Shown piece by piece: positions 9,801 through 17,889 of a stretch of 64,000 nt of DNA. The translations under genes were made by a program, and so were the position numbers. Origin of the DNA: Planctomycetota bacterium (GTDB taxonomy: Bacteria; Planctomycetota; UBA11346); NCBI GenBank assembly GCA_013816485.1, contig JACDEI010000016.1, positions 24,832 through 88,831 of the forward strand. Direction: 5' to 3'. The notes beneath the pieces are model-generated. The model searched no databases, was not told where the DNA came from, and worked only from the letters and a program-made list of their open reading frames with translations. The first letter of the stretch is position 1; each line of letters begins with the position of its first letter.

Positions 9801-10112
9801 CAGGCCACGCACCTGGTAACGCCCAGGCACAACCGGCTTGCCCTGGATGTCGTAGACCGGCCCACGGAAGTTGCCCGGCGTCTCATCCAGGCCATCCCAC
9901 CACACCACCTGCTCACCAGTCTCGAAGCGGGTGTCGGCGACCAGATTACGCACGCGTTTGCCGGCGGCGTCTTCGATCACCAGGGTGACGAACGCGGGTT
10001 GGTCGAGGGTGAAGCGGATAGGGATGGGTGGGTGGTCATCGGCGGCAGATGCCGACATGGCGAGGCCAGCGAGGCCGATCAGCGACAGAACGGTGCGCAC
10101 AATCCACGACAT
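6897..10112 (-). CDS. secreted beta-propeller protein with FlgD-like and CBM9-like domains
   Basis: A 1071-residue exported protein. The start at 10112 gives a clean signal peptide (MSWIVRTVLSLIGLAG, cleavage near SASA-AD) and a GGAG 8 bases upstream; a longer frame to 10148 lacks this. Order of domains: FlgD-Ig-like bundle (25-130; RFTLDQPAFVTLVIEDAAGK, WWDGLD), NHL/6-bladed-type propeller (about 150-560; repeated DGRIYLTDRG and DGTLWVAEED blades), an EF-hand-like calcium loop DRDDDGTVEPEEI (about 582-594), and a C-terminal CBM9/DOMON-like domain (about 857-1071; VVDGDLGEWD, then GALDLMLGVDGNQ). It is a paralogue of the gene at 13404. Role inferred: extracellular carbohydrate binding or processing; no catalytic site was identified. 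Confidence 0.82.
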   Translation of the reverse strand: MSWIVRTVLSLIGLAGLAMSASAADDHPPIPIRFTLDQPAFVTLVIEDAAGKRVRNLVADTRFETGEQVVWWDGLDETPGNFRGPVYDIQGKPVVPGRYQVRGLRREALTLNHEFTVYNAGQPAWRVGKHGAAGEWLADHSAPSAVLHVPAEGDQPAQMLIGSQVAEQGDGLVWCDLEGRKLRGAHGVGGAWTGAHFLTRDEGATPVPGVYAYTASTWKARDETKMELRLLALQRDGKAPALIAYQFERDQAQEVHGWDTQYNYLGGIAARDGVVVVGFQRSGVVLVVDAAQKKLLATLALPDVRGMAFDGEGRLLVLSGTRLLRSQVIDWRSVTALLAMTTLVDTGLDDPRQVIATADGRIYLTDRGRSHCVKVFAADGKFLRTIGKPGVPSVGLYDPQRMQNPQGLSFSGDGTLWVAEEDHAPKRVSVWGTDGTLRKAFYGPAKYGGGGSLSADRTRFYYHDSKNGSGGGMEFALDWQAGTWQLHSIYHRFDPSDWKIPANLGYVGPQLPIDLRGVRYLTNAFNSNPTQGTNLVGVWRLDNGVAKRLAAVGDARDWPLMHTPPFASLFPQGLKNRPVLIAWSDRDDDGTVEPEEIQVRAVEGHTTGSWYVAPDLTLMNSFTARLVPTRFTAGGAPVYDLAMLTPVIANVTHRWSSGGAEAFPCADGWTIVTGGPMRGYRDGDLVWTYHSRWPSLHASHEAPQRAQVPGELIGTTRLLGHPVRPHTGDAGEIWAINGNPGVIHLLTTDGLFVGTLGRDRFQGKPWPAMETRGADLSEVWFFDEHFWPTINQGSDGRIHLLIGKNHNSIVRVDGLESVRRLPTTPLEVTAEQLVTAEVWRIAAEARRQQTAGRQVLTVTLRDQAPVVDGDLGEWDAKRFVTIYRDKLGGRDVAITGALAVHGDRLYVAVRGFDDDLLTNTGDTPNMAFKTGGALDLMLGVDGNQRLLVTRQQNRTVAMRYRQRVAGTPDDQRVPFSSPTHSVWFDRVDDVSAVVTLAAKQHGYEFSIPLATLALSATEGARITGDLGVLRGAQGATHQRLYWHNKATSITADVPSEAMLTPALWGELVFAH

Positions 10113-10273
10113 GCAGAGCTCCAGGTCACATGATGTTCCGGCAAGCATGCCACGATGACAACGAGGGTTACGGAATGTCCGGCGACATGTTTATCGCTAG
10201 GTGAAGTAGTGCAGGTTGCCCCACGCTACGCCACGCCTTGATGACCAAGGAAGGACGCCCAGAGCATCGGTAC

Positions 10274-10378
10274 CGTTTCCTGGGATCGCCGAGTTGTACT
10301 CGGCCAGGGGCAATCCTGCGGTCCGATGATCACCGTGATTCCACTCTGCCGAGTACAACTCGGCGATCCCAGGAAACG
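10274..10378. repeat. paired palindromic element (CCTGGGATCG type)
   Basis: Two exact 30-base inverted copies (10274-10303 and 10349-10378) separated by 45 bases. Each copy is built from the box CCTGGGATCG plus an inner palindrome GCCGAGTTGTACTCGGC. The spacer begins CCAGGGGCAATCCTGCG, the same word that follows the palindrome at 24294, tying this copy to that family despite a different inner palindrome. It lies in the promoter-side gap of the propeller gene. Confidence 0.92.
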
Positions 10379-10430
10379 TACCAGGTGAACCGGTGATTAG
10401 TGGTGCCGGATAACAACTACCGATCTCGGC

Positions 10431-10652
10431 TCACCGCCGCTGAACTTTGATCTCCATGCCGAGCGCATCCGCCACCGCCTCGACCGTCACCAGCGTCGGC
10501 GAGGTCAGGCCATCCAGCGCCCGTTGCACCGTGCTGACCGGCAGTTCGCTGGTCTTCGCGATCGCATACGCGGTGAGACCCAGACGTTTGGCCTCACGCG
10601 CCAGAGCGACAATGACGGAACTGGGCGTGGCGGGCGGCGGGTATTTGGACAT
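10431..10652 (-). CDS. small helix-turn-helix (XRE-like) DNA-binding protein
   Basis: A 73-residue protein with one helix-turn-helix region: LGLTAYAIAKTSELPVSTVQ followed by RALDGLTSPTLVTVEAVADA, the usual XRE/lambda-repressor arrangement with recognition helix around VSTVQRAL. No partner toxin or antitoxin gene overlaps it. It is monocistronic, downstream (in transcription sense) of the tRNA gene. It is likely a transcriptional regulator or orphan antitoxin; the target is unknown. Confidence 0.8.
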   Translation of the reverse strand: MSKYPPPATPSSVIVALAREAKRLGLTAYAIAKTSELPVSTVQRALDGLTSPTLVTVEAVADALGMEIKVQRR

Positions 10653-10777
10653 TCGCAGCAGCCTATGTGCTTTTATGCAACTACGCTATGTGCCTGTAAG
10701 CTCATAGACATAACGGATTTCTTGGCTGAAACAGCCCCAGCAGTGAAGCAGGTATAATTATTCGTTGGGGACAGTAG

Positions 10778-10850
10778 TGGGCCTGCCGGGACTCGAACCC
10801 AGAACCGAGCGATTATGAGTCGCCTGCTCTAACCATTGAGCTACAGGCCC
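10778..10850 (-). tRNA. tRNA-Ile2 (anticodon CAT, lysidine type)
   Basis: The minus strand folds into a standard cloverleaf of 73 bases: acceptor GGGCCTG/CAGGCCC with discriminator A, D-stem GCTC/GAGC, anticodon stem GGCGA/TCGCT with loop CTCATAA, T-arm CTGGG-TTCGAGT-CCCGG. The anticodon is CAT. The body from the D-arm through GGCGACTCATAATCGCT matches the known tRNA-Ile2 in which C34 becomes lysidine, rather than initiator or elongator Met tRNA. No CCA is encoded. Confidence 0.9.
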
Positions 10851-10915
10851 ACGTGCGGGATCACTGTGGACGGGCGGCACCGTAGGCGCTGACGCGCGCT
10901 CGGCAATGCGGCCGT

Positions 10916-11061
10916 CCCCTGGGGGCGCGGACTCCAGTCTGCGCGGCTTGGTTGGCCTCATCGACAGTTCGTGGTGGGAAAACGGTGATGTCGCGGCGCA
11001 GGCTGAAGTCCGCGCTCCCAGGGGATTGCCCCTGGCCGGCTGGAAGCCGGCGCTCCCAGGG
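10916..11061. repeat. compound palindromic element (CCTGGGGGCG type plus one extra module)
   Basis: Two 29-base arms (10916-10944 and 10996-11024) are inverted copies with three mismatches; the inner palindrome is of the GCGGACT-AGTCCGC type. Directly adjacent is a further module (11029-11061) with inner palindrome GCCGGCTGGAAGCCGGC and the outer box CGCTCCCAGG. Two differently worded palindromes therefore sit side by side in one element. It lies between tRNA-Ile2 and a truncated gene copy. Confidence 0.9.
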
Positions 11062-11071
11062 AGCAAGTCAA

Positions 11072-11278
11072 CTACGGACGACGTGCGAACCACAGGCCGG
11101 CGATCAGCGTGATGAAGGCACCGATGGTCAGCAGCCATTTGCGGAAGTCGCCGCACGCACGCGCCATCGTCAGTTCCAGGCGCAGGTCGTTGGTCTGGCC
11201 GCGCAGGGTCAGGCAGCCGGCACCGGGGTCGCCGAGGAGATCCAGCTCGATCAGCGCGCGCTGATCGGCTACCAGCAA
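11072..11278 (-). pseudogene. truncated copy of the C-terminus of the 2169-residue protein
   Basis: About 66 residues align end to end with the last residues of the protein at 17890-24399: DQRALIELDLLGDPGAGCLT against DQRALLGLDLLGDPGAGGLT, then LRGQTNDLRLEL in both, then a membrane helix and WFARRP against WFARRR. Upstream, similarity stops abruptly and a TAG lies just before the first codons. This is a duplicated fragment lying about 6.6 kb from its parent and directly beside a palindromic element. A short expressed membrane peptide cannot be excluded. Confidence 0.8.
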
Positions 11279-11462
11279 CTACCCTGCGCGCTCAGTGCAG
11301 ATAGTCATCAATCCGCCGAGATAGTGCGGTGATCCCTGTTCTAAGCGGATTGGTCAGCCCGATGCACTGGATTGTCGGTCTGGTCGGTCTCCATGGTCGG
11401 CCACTCTCGGAGTTCCCGGCGCCCTCGGCACCACGAGTGGCGTCATCGTTCACGCAGTGACT

Positions 11463-13016
11463 TCAAGGTTCCTGGTCAGTGGTCTTTCCGCGCGGCAGGG
11501 AGTCGGTCCGTTCCGCCCAGGCCTTCCAGTCCGCCACCAAGCGCGCGAGCACCTGCGGTTTTTCTGTGGCGAGATCGTGCGTTTCACTGCGGTCCGCCTC
11601 CAAGTCGTAGAGTTCCCAGCGTTTCACATCGCCAGCCATCACCGCCTTGTAGCGGCCATCGCGCAGCCCGCGGCTGCCTTCCCACATCCAGCCCAGCGGT
11701 GCGACGGTGGGCGGCTGACCGCGAAAGGCCGGTACCAGACTATGACCTTCCATCGGCAGAATCTGCTGCTTGGCAAAGGTGGTGGGATAGGTCGCGGCGC
11801 CGATCTCCACCAGCGTCGGCATCAAATCGATGATGTGGCCAACACCACGATGGTAACTGCCGGCCTGTACCTGCCCTGGCCAACGGACGATCAACGGCGT
11901 GCTGATACCGCCTTCATGGATCCAGGATTTGTAGCGACAGAACGGCGCGTTCGCTGCCCAGCCCCAGCCTGCGCCGACACAGACGTAGTCATCCTTGGGG
12001 CCGGCGTTGCCCTTGGCACCAGGACCGGGGTCCTCGGTGCAGCCGCCATTGTCGGAGAGGAACATCAACACGGTGTTGTCGTACTGACCGGTTTCCTTCA
12101 GCGCCGTGATCAGACGGCCGATCGCCTGATCGACGTGGTCGATCATCGCGGCATAGACCGCCATGCGGTGATCTTCGCCGGTGGCATCAACTGCGGACCA
12201 GTCCTTTACGCGACGATCGTGTCCGCTCAGCGCCCAGGTCGATGGATCGGGGATGAGACCCATCTGGCATTGGCGTTGATAACGCGCGGCGCGTAAGGCA
12301 TCCCAACCGGTGGTGTATTTTCCCACGTACTTCGCAATCACCTCCGGACGAGCGTGCAGTGGATAGTGCGGCGCGGTGTAAGTCAGGTGCAGGAACACTG
12401 GCTGCTGACGTTTGACCGCGTCCCGCAACTCCCCAATCGCATGATCGGTGAAGGCATCCGTGCTATAGAAATCCGGCGGGAAGCTGGTGATGCGCTCGTC
12501 GTTGTGGGCAAAGTAGCGAACCGCTCCGCCTTTGTAGGCAGGATCCCGTTGTGCCGGATCGAAGTGGTTGCTGCAGCCATCGAGCAGGCCATAGACCTCA
12601 GCGAATCCGCGATGATAGGGATGGGTGGTCGCACCGTGGCCAAGATGCCATTTCCCACTGAGCACGGTGTGGTAGCCGGCGCTCTGCAACACCTCGCCGA
12701 GCGTCACCATGTCGGTTCCGAGTAACTGGCCCCGCGCCTGACGCGCATACAGACCAGTCAGTAGCGACGCACGCGTGGTGGTGCACTTGGCGTTGTTGTA
12801 GAACTGAGTGAAGCGCATGCCCTCGCTCGCCAACCGGTCGATGTTGGGCGTGGCGATCTCACCTCCGTAACAACCGATGTCGGAGAACCCCATGTCGTCG
12901 ACCATGATCAGGACGATATTGGGACGCTTGTTGGTCCCCGCCTGATCTGCGGCAGTGACACCGGTCGCGATGCCAAGGGCACTGCTCAGCACTATGATCA
13001 ACAGGCGGTAGGACAT
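11463..13016 (-). CDS. secreted S1-family sulfatase
   Basis: A 517-residue protein with a signal peptide (MSYRLLIIVLSSALGIATGV, cut near AADQ). The start at 13016 has GGGAG 8 bases upstream; the open frame continues to 13328 but lacks a second signal. Sulfatase landmarks: PNIVLIMVDDMGFSDIGCYG (metal Asp), NAKCTTTRASLLTG (Cys78 is the expected formylglycine site), GKWHLGH, and LMFLSDNGG (metal Asp/Asn). The motif CTTTR differs from the usual C-x-P-x-R. It would remove sulfate esters from glycans outside the cytoplasm. It lies between two paralogous surface propeller proteins and diverges from the second. Confidence 0.92.
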   Translation of the reverse strand: MSYRLLIIVLSSALGIATGVTAADQAGTNKRPNIVLIMVDDMGFSDIGCYGGEIATPNIDRLASEGMRFTQFYNNAKCTTTRASLLTGLYARQARGQLLGTDMVTLGEVLQSAGYHTVLSGKWHLGHGATTHPYHRGFAEVYGLLDGCSNHFDPAQRDPAYKGGAVRYFAHNDERITSFPPDFYSTDAFTDHAIGELRDAVKRQQPVFLHLTYTAPHYPLHARPEVIAKYVGKYTTGWDALRAARYQRQCQMGLIPDPSTWALSGHDRRVKDWSAVDATGEDHRMAVYAAMIDHVDQAIGRLITALKETGQYDNTVLMFLSDNGGCTEDPGPGAKGNAGPKDDYVCVGAGWGWAANAPFCRYKSWIHEGGISTPLIVRWPGQVQAGSYHRGVGHIIDLMPTLVEIGAATYPTTFAKQQILPMEGHSLVPAFRGQPPTVAPLGWMWEGSRGLRDGRYKAVMAGDVKRWELYDLEADRSETHDLATEKPQVLARLVADWKAWAERTDSLPRGKTTDQEP

Positions 13017-13403
13017 GCCGAAGCTCCCTGAATGCGTGTGTAGTTCCCGGTCGCCAACAGATTCGACCCGAGAAGCTGTATGGGAAGTCGACGCATATAT
13101 TACATGCCGACCAGCCAGCCAGTGACTAGAGGCGAACTGCGAACGGCAGCCAGCAACGACCGCACAAATGCCGTTGAAAACCTTACTTGACCACACACCC
13201 ATCACTTCACCCATCTGGTAAATGAGTCGTTCACTGCGACAACAGGGTGTGACCGGCCATAACATGCTGGATAACGAAGCCATTGCGATGACTGTCTGTC
13301 CGATGAAACCCATCGTGCCTGGTGGCATGCCGATGCCACCGTCGCAGTGCGGCGTGAAGCCAACGGACCTTCTGCAAAATGATGGCCACGAAAGGTCGCC
13401 TCC
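13017..13403. promoter_or_regulatory. divergent promoter region, sulfatase / large propeller protein
   Basis: These 387 bases separate two divergently transcribed exported-protein genes and must hold both promoters. No operator palindrome or convincing -10/-35 pair could be assigned. A short frame (13222-13410) looks like chance. Confidence 0.45.
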
Positions 13404-16400
13404 ATGTTGAAACAGTTGCTCCTGAGCGCCGGATGCCTGCTCGCCTGTTTGCCCGTGGCCATGTCGGCGGCGGAATCGACGCAGGCTGAAGGGAAGGGTC
13501 CCAATCCTGGCGTGTTCTCAACGCCGGTGCAGCGCAAGGATCTGAAAAGCGATGCCGACATCGCTTGGCTCGATGGCAAAGAGATACCGGTCGAGACCAC
13601 GGATCGCGATCGCTCGTTGTCGGTCTGGACTGAGGGTGTTCCGACCAGCCATCACGGCGTGGTCTATGGTGCCGGCAGTTCGCTTGGTGTCCGTCATCTG
13701 CGTCTCGCTTTTGTTCGTGCTATTCCGGTTGGTTCGGTGTTGGCGACCGGCAATGGTCGCCTAAGCGTGCTCAAAGCTGACGTCAGTGGTCTGGGCGATC
13801 TTGGTGATGAGAAACAATGGATTCCCGCTGAGCGGTTGAGCGAGCGAACCGTCACTAGCGATCAACCAGACGACAAGGATGCCCTGGTGTGGTGGGTGTT
13901 GCCACCGGGCACGACCACGCGTGCGTTACGTTTTTCGCATCGCCCCACGGCGACGGATTCCGATTTTTCTGGTCGCCTGGGTGGTCTCTACGTGGTTGAG
14001 AAACGCTACGCGAACGTCGCGCCGCAAGGCCGGGTGGTGGCCAGTGATAATGACAAGGTCTCTGAACGCCTGATCGACAGCGTCGAGCAGTCGTGGGGCG
14101 CTTGGTCGAACGGCGACAACGGCGGTGATGACGTTGTCTCGTCAGCACATCCGGTGGACATCGCCCTCGCCTTTCCTGGGCCAGTGGCCATCAGCGGGTT
14201 GAGCGCCTGGTTCAGTGGCGCTGATAGCGCTGAAATCGCCATTGAACCGGCCTCGCTCGCTGGGCAGATGCCGGACCTGCGCGACGCCGGTTGGAAAACG
14301 ATCCATACCGTTGTGGGCATGCATAATTGGTACCCCTGCACGATGAAGGCGAGCTGGATCGATTTGCAGAAAAATCACGAAGCTGGCGCCCTACGTTTGC
14401 GCATGATCAAGCCGGCGGATCCGAACAAATTACATCCCCACACCAAAGGCAATCCCAAGGAAGGACGCCGCGTGTGGCTCGACGAACTGTTGGCGTTGGT
14501 GGCGCTGGGCGATCGTCCGTTGTCGTCAGCCATTCTGCCTGAGTGGCCAAGCGTCGATGCACATCCGCCCATTGCGGTCCCCTTTCATCTGAATCGTCCG
14601 GGCAACGTAACCTTGGTCATTGAAAAATCTGATGGCACCCGCGTGCGCAATCTGATTGCCAATAAGCCGTACCCGGCTGGGGATCAGACCGCGTGGTGGG
14701 ATGGTCTTGATGATCTTGGTCGCGATGCCGATGCGGCCGCCCACGGGCTCTATCATGTCCCAGGATCGATGGTCGAAGCCGCCACCTATCGCGTGCGTGG
14801 CTTGAGCCATCCTGAGATCGAACTGCACTACGAACTTTCGCCGGACAATGCCGGCGAACCGCCGTGGCCAACCCCCGACAACACTGGCGGCTGGGGTACC
14901 AACCACACGCCACCCAGTTGCGTGGCGATTGTGCCGGCTGATCGCAACAGCTACGGCGAACCGCTGGTGTTCATCGGCAGCTATGTCGCCGAAGGTGGTC
15001 ATGGCCTGTTCTGGGTCGGCCTCGACGGCAAGAAAAAAGGCGGCGTGCATTGGCTTGGCGGTCATTGGACCGGCGCTCAAACGTTGGCTGTTGATGTCGG
15101 CAACAAGCCCCTGGCGGACACCGCGATCTATGTCGCTTCCGGCTTCGAGGGCGAAGTGCGTTTCGTTTCGCTGACCAAGAATCTGAATGAGAAGATCCTC
15201 GCCAAGGTTCGCGTCGAAACGTCAGACAAAGCGCCGACCGGCACCGGCAAGGCTGAGGCCGTTCGCGTCACCGGCAAAGGCGATGCGAAGCCACTGGCGT
15301 GGGTCGGTGATCTCGCGGCCCGCGATGGTGTGATCGTCGCTTCGTTGCCACGGCTCGGAGAAGTGTGGCTGGTGGATGCCGGACTGGGTCGGCTCATCGG
15401 TCGTATCGCGCTCGATAAACCGAGCGGCGTTGCGTTTTCCGCTGACGGCAGCGTGCTTGTCACCAACGGCAACCAGGTCGTGCGCTTGACCCTTGATGCC
15501 AAGGTCCTCGATGCTGCGCGTGCCGATAAAGATGAGGCGGAGCTGCTGAAGCTCGCCCCAGGAAAAACCGTTCTCGCCGGGCTCGATCAACCATCACATC
15601 TTTCCCTCGACAGCGCCGGAAATTTCATCGTCAGCGAACGTGGAAAACTGCATCAGGTGCGGATCTATAGTCCGAGCGGAAAAATGATTCGCGCTATCGG
15701 CAAGCCCGGCCAACCAGCCGCTGGTCCCTATGATCCACAACACTGCAACAATCCCGCGGGCGTCGCCGTTGATCCACAAGGTCGCTTCTGGGTTACCGAA
15801 GAACACACACAGCCGAAACGCGTCAGTCTGTGGAGTCCGACCGGCACGCTGGTGAACGCGTGGTACGGACCAAGCCGCTACGGTGGTGGCGGCACGTTGG
15901 ACGCCTACGACCGCAACTTATTTCACAACGCCGGCATGACCTTCCGGGTCGATTGGAAAAAGGGCGATATCAGTGTTGAACGGGTGCTCCTGCAAACCCG
16001 TGAACACGCCGAACAAAACGGCGAGCACCCGCAGTTCCCCATCGACGGCCATGCCGCTGACGGCATGCCGGAGTTCGCTTATAAGGTCGACGGCCGACGC
16101 TTTTTCAGCAACTGGCACAACAGCAATCCCACCAATGGCGCCTCGCTGGCGGTGGTGTGGGAAGACGCGAAGGGCGTGCTCAGTGCGGTTGCCGCCATTG
16201 GTTCGCCGTGGGGCTGGAGCCTGCTAAAAGAGCCGGCCTTTACCGCCTGTTGGCCCGCCAACACCAACGAAAAAAAGAAACATGAGCATCCGTTGTGGTT
16301 CACCTGGGTCGACGGCAACAGTGATGGTCGCGTTGATCCCAACGAAATAACGATTCGCCCAGGACGTAACGGCGGCATCACCGTCCAGCGCGATCTCGCC

Positions 16401-17858
16401 TTTGTGGTGCGCATCGACAACCGCATTCTGAGGTTCCCCGCCACGGTCGGTAAAGGACCGGTGCGGTATGATTTCGGCCAGCCCGAGGTGCTGATGGAGG
16501 GCGCCCAGAACAGCGTGAGCAGTGGTGGCGACGTGTATCTGCTCACCGCCGACAAGCAGGTCTTCGCCTACCCGCCCTGCAAACCGTGGTCGCCATATTC
16601 CGTGGGCGGCGGTCCCGTCGGTAAATCCCTGTGGAGTTACCCCAACATGTGGCCAGGCCTGCATCCGTCGCATGAAGCGGCAGTGCCGGATCAACCGGGC
16701 CAACTCATTGGCCCGACCCGTCTGATTGGTCTCGATGTGACGCCACGCTCTGGTGATGCCGGGCCGTTGGTCTTCCTCAATGAAAATATGGGCACCATCG
16801 CGGTCATGAGCAGCGACGGTCTGTTCGTCACCACACTCTTTCACGATTCGCGCGTCGCTACCCGTTGGCGGATGCCGGTGCGTACGCGCGACATGCGGGT
16901 CGATCAGATCAGCCTGGGCGACGAGACCTTCTGGCCGACGGTCACGCAGGTCGAAGCGGATGGCAGTATTTACCTCTGCACCGGTGCCGCATCGACGTCA
17001 TCCCTGGTCCGCGTTGATGGACTCGAAAAAATCACGCGTTTCCCCAAACGGGATCTGGTGGTCGACAAAGCACAACTCGCCGCCTGTCTCGATTGGCAAT
17101 CGCAACGCGAATTGGAGCGCCAGAAACTCACCGCACCCAAACGGGTGACAGTGGCGCTAGCACAGGCAGCTCCGGTGGTGGACGGCAAACTCGACGACTG
17201 GTCCGGTGCCGATTGGGCCATGATCGACGACCGCGGCACGCGCGCCAATTTCAACAGCAATTCCAAACCCTACCAAGTCGAGGCCACGCTCCGCATCGTC
17301 GGCGACACGGTGTACGCCGCTTGGCGCAGCAGCGAGAAAAACCTCACCGAGAATACCGGTGAACAAGCTACCGCACCATTCAAGACCGGTGCGGCACTCG
17401 ATCTGATGCTGGGAACCGATGCCACCGCGAAGCCGGATCGCGCTGCGCCGGTCGCCGGTGATGTGCGCCTGCTGATTACCCAGCGCGGCAAGGACAAGGA
17501 CCGCCGTTCGTGGGCAGTGTTGTATCGGGCCGTGGTGCCCGGCACCGCCACTGACGCGAAGGTGCCGTTCAGTTCGCCCTGGCGCACCATCACCTTCGAC
17601 GTGGTGAGCGACGTCAGCGACCAGATCAAACTCGCGCAGAATGACGGTGACTATGAAGTCGCGATTCCATTGACTGCGTTGGGATGGAAGCCCATCGCCG
17701 GAAAGACCTATCGCGGTGATCTGGGCGTGCTGCGCGGTCAGGACGGGCTGACGACGCAACGCGTGTACTGGAGCAACAAAGCGACCGGCATCACCGCCGA
17801 TGTTCCGAGTGAGGCGATGTTACAGCCATCGCTGTGGGGAACGTTTGAGGTCAAATAG
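13404..17858 (+). CDS. large secreted beta-propeller / CBM9-like protein
   Basis: A 1484-residue exported protein, signal peptide MLKQLLLSAGCLLACLPVAM then SAAEST. Residues 25-370 form an extra N-terminal beta-rich part missing from its paralogue at 6897-10112. From about 385 the two share one plan: FlgD-like bundle (PFHLNRPGNVTLVIEKSDGT, WWDGLDDLG), propeller with blades such as AGNFIVSERGKLHQVRIYSP, calcium loop DGNSDGRVDPNEI (about 970-982), and a CBM9-like end (about 1240-1484; VVDGKLDDWSGAD, ADVPSEAMLQPSLWG). The last block is nearly the same in both proteins (TADVPSEAML). Inferred role: surface binding or turnover of polysaccharide, with the neighbouring sulfatase. Confidence 0.82.
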   Translation: MLKQLLLSAGCLLACLPVAMSAAESTQAEGKGPNPGVFSTPVQRKDLKSDADIAWLDGKEIPVETTDRDRSLSVWTEGVPTSHHGVVYGAGSSLGVRHLRLAFVRAIPVGSVLATGNGRLSVLKADVSGLGDLGDEKQWIPAERLSERTVTSDQPDDKDALVWWVLPPGTTTRALRFSHRPTATDSDFSGRLGGLYVVEKRYANVAPQGRVVASDNDKVSERLIDSVEQSWGAWSNGDNGGDDVVSSAHPVDIALAFPGPVAISGLSAWFSGADSAEIAIEPASLAGQMPDLRDAGWKTIHTVVGMHNWYPCTMKASWIDLQKNHEAGALRLRMIKPADPNKLHPHTKGNPKEGRRVWLDELLALVALGDRPLSSAILPEWPSVDAHPPIAVPFHLNRPGNVTLVIEKSDGTRVRNLIANKPYPAGDQTAWWDGLDDLGRDADAAAHGLYHVPGSMVEAATYRVRGLSHPEIELHYELSPDNAGEPPWPTPDNTGGWGTNHTPPSCVAIVPADRNSYGEPLVFIGSYVAEGGHGLFWVGLDGKKKGGVHWLGGHWTGAQTLAVDVGNKPLADTAIYVASGFEGEVRFVSLTKNLNEKILAKVRVETSDKAPTGTGKAEAVRVTGKGDAKPLAWVGDLAARDGVIVASLPRLGEVWLVDAGLGRLIGRIALDKPSGVAFSADGSVLVTNGNQVVRLTLDAKVLDAARADKDEAELLKLAPGKTVLAGLDQPSHLSLDSAGNFIVSERGKLHQVRIYSPSGKMIRAIGKPGQPAAGPYDPQHCNNPAGVAVDPQGRFWVTEEHTQPKRVSLWSPTGTLVNAWYGPSRYGGGGTLDAYDRNLFHNAGMTFRVDWKKGDISVERVLLQTREHAEQNGEHPQFPIDGHAADGMPEFAYKVDGRRFFSNWHNSNPTNGASLAVVWEDAKGVLSAVAAIGSPWGWSLLKEPAFTACWPANTNEKKKHEHPLWFTWVDGNSDGRVDPNEITIRPGRNGGITVQRDLAFVVRIDNRILRFPATVGKGPVRYDFGQPEVLMEGAQNSVSSGGDVYLLTADKQVFAYPPCKPWSPYSVGGGPVGKSLWSYPNMWPGLHPSHEAAVPDQPGQLIGPTRLIGLDVTPRSGDAGPLVFLNENMGTIAVMSSDGLFVTTLFHDSRVATRWRMPVRTRDMRVDQISLGDETFWPTVTQVEADGSIYLCTGAASTSSLVRVDGLEKITRFPKRDLVVDKAQLAACLDWQSQRELERQKLTAPKRVTVALAQAAPVVDGKLDDWSGADWAMIDDRGTRANFNSNSKPYQVEATLRIVGDTVYAAWRSSEKNLTENTGEQATAPFKTGAALDLMLGTDATAKPDRAAPVAGDVRLLITQRGKDKDRRSWAVLYRAVVPGTATDAKVPFSSPWRTITFDVVSDVSDQIKLAQNDGDYEVAIPLTALGWKPIAGKTYRGDLGVLRGQDGLTTQRVYWSNKATGITADVPSEAMLQPSLWGTFEVK

Positions 17859-17889
17859 TGACGGCTGACAGGGTGGCGTGTGTCCAGGG

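Noticed and set aside
10753..10758. TATAAT as a plus-strand promoter
   Set aside because: There is no -35 box at proper spacing and no plus-strand gene downstream; the tRNA is on the minus strand.
10778..10850. Initiator or elongator tRNA-Met
   Set aside because: The anticodon is CAT, but the D-arm and anticodon-arm sequence matches tRNA-Ile2 with lysidine-modified C34.
13222..13410. 62-codon frame upstream of the large propeller gene
   Set aside because: No Shine-Dalgarno, overlaps the next start, and lies in the divergent promoter region; considered chance.
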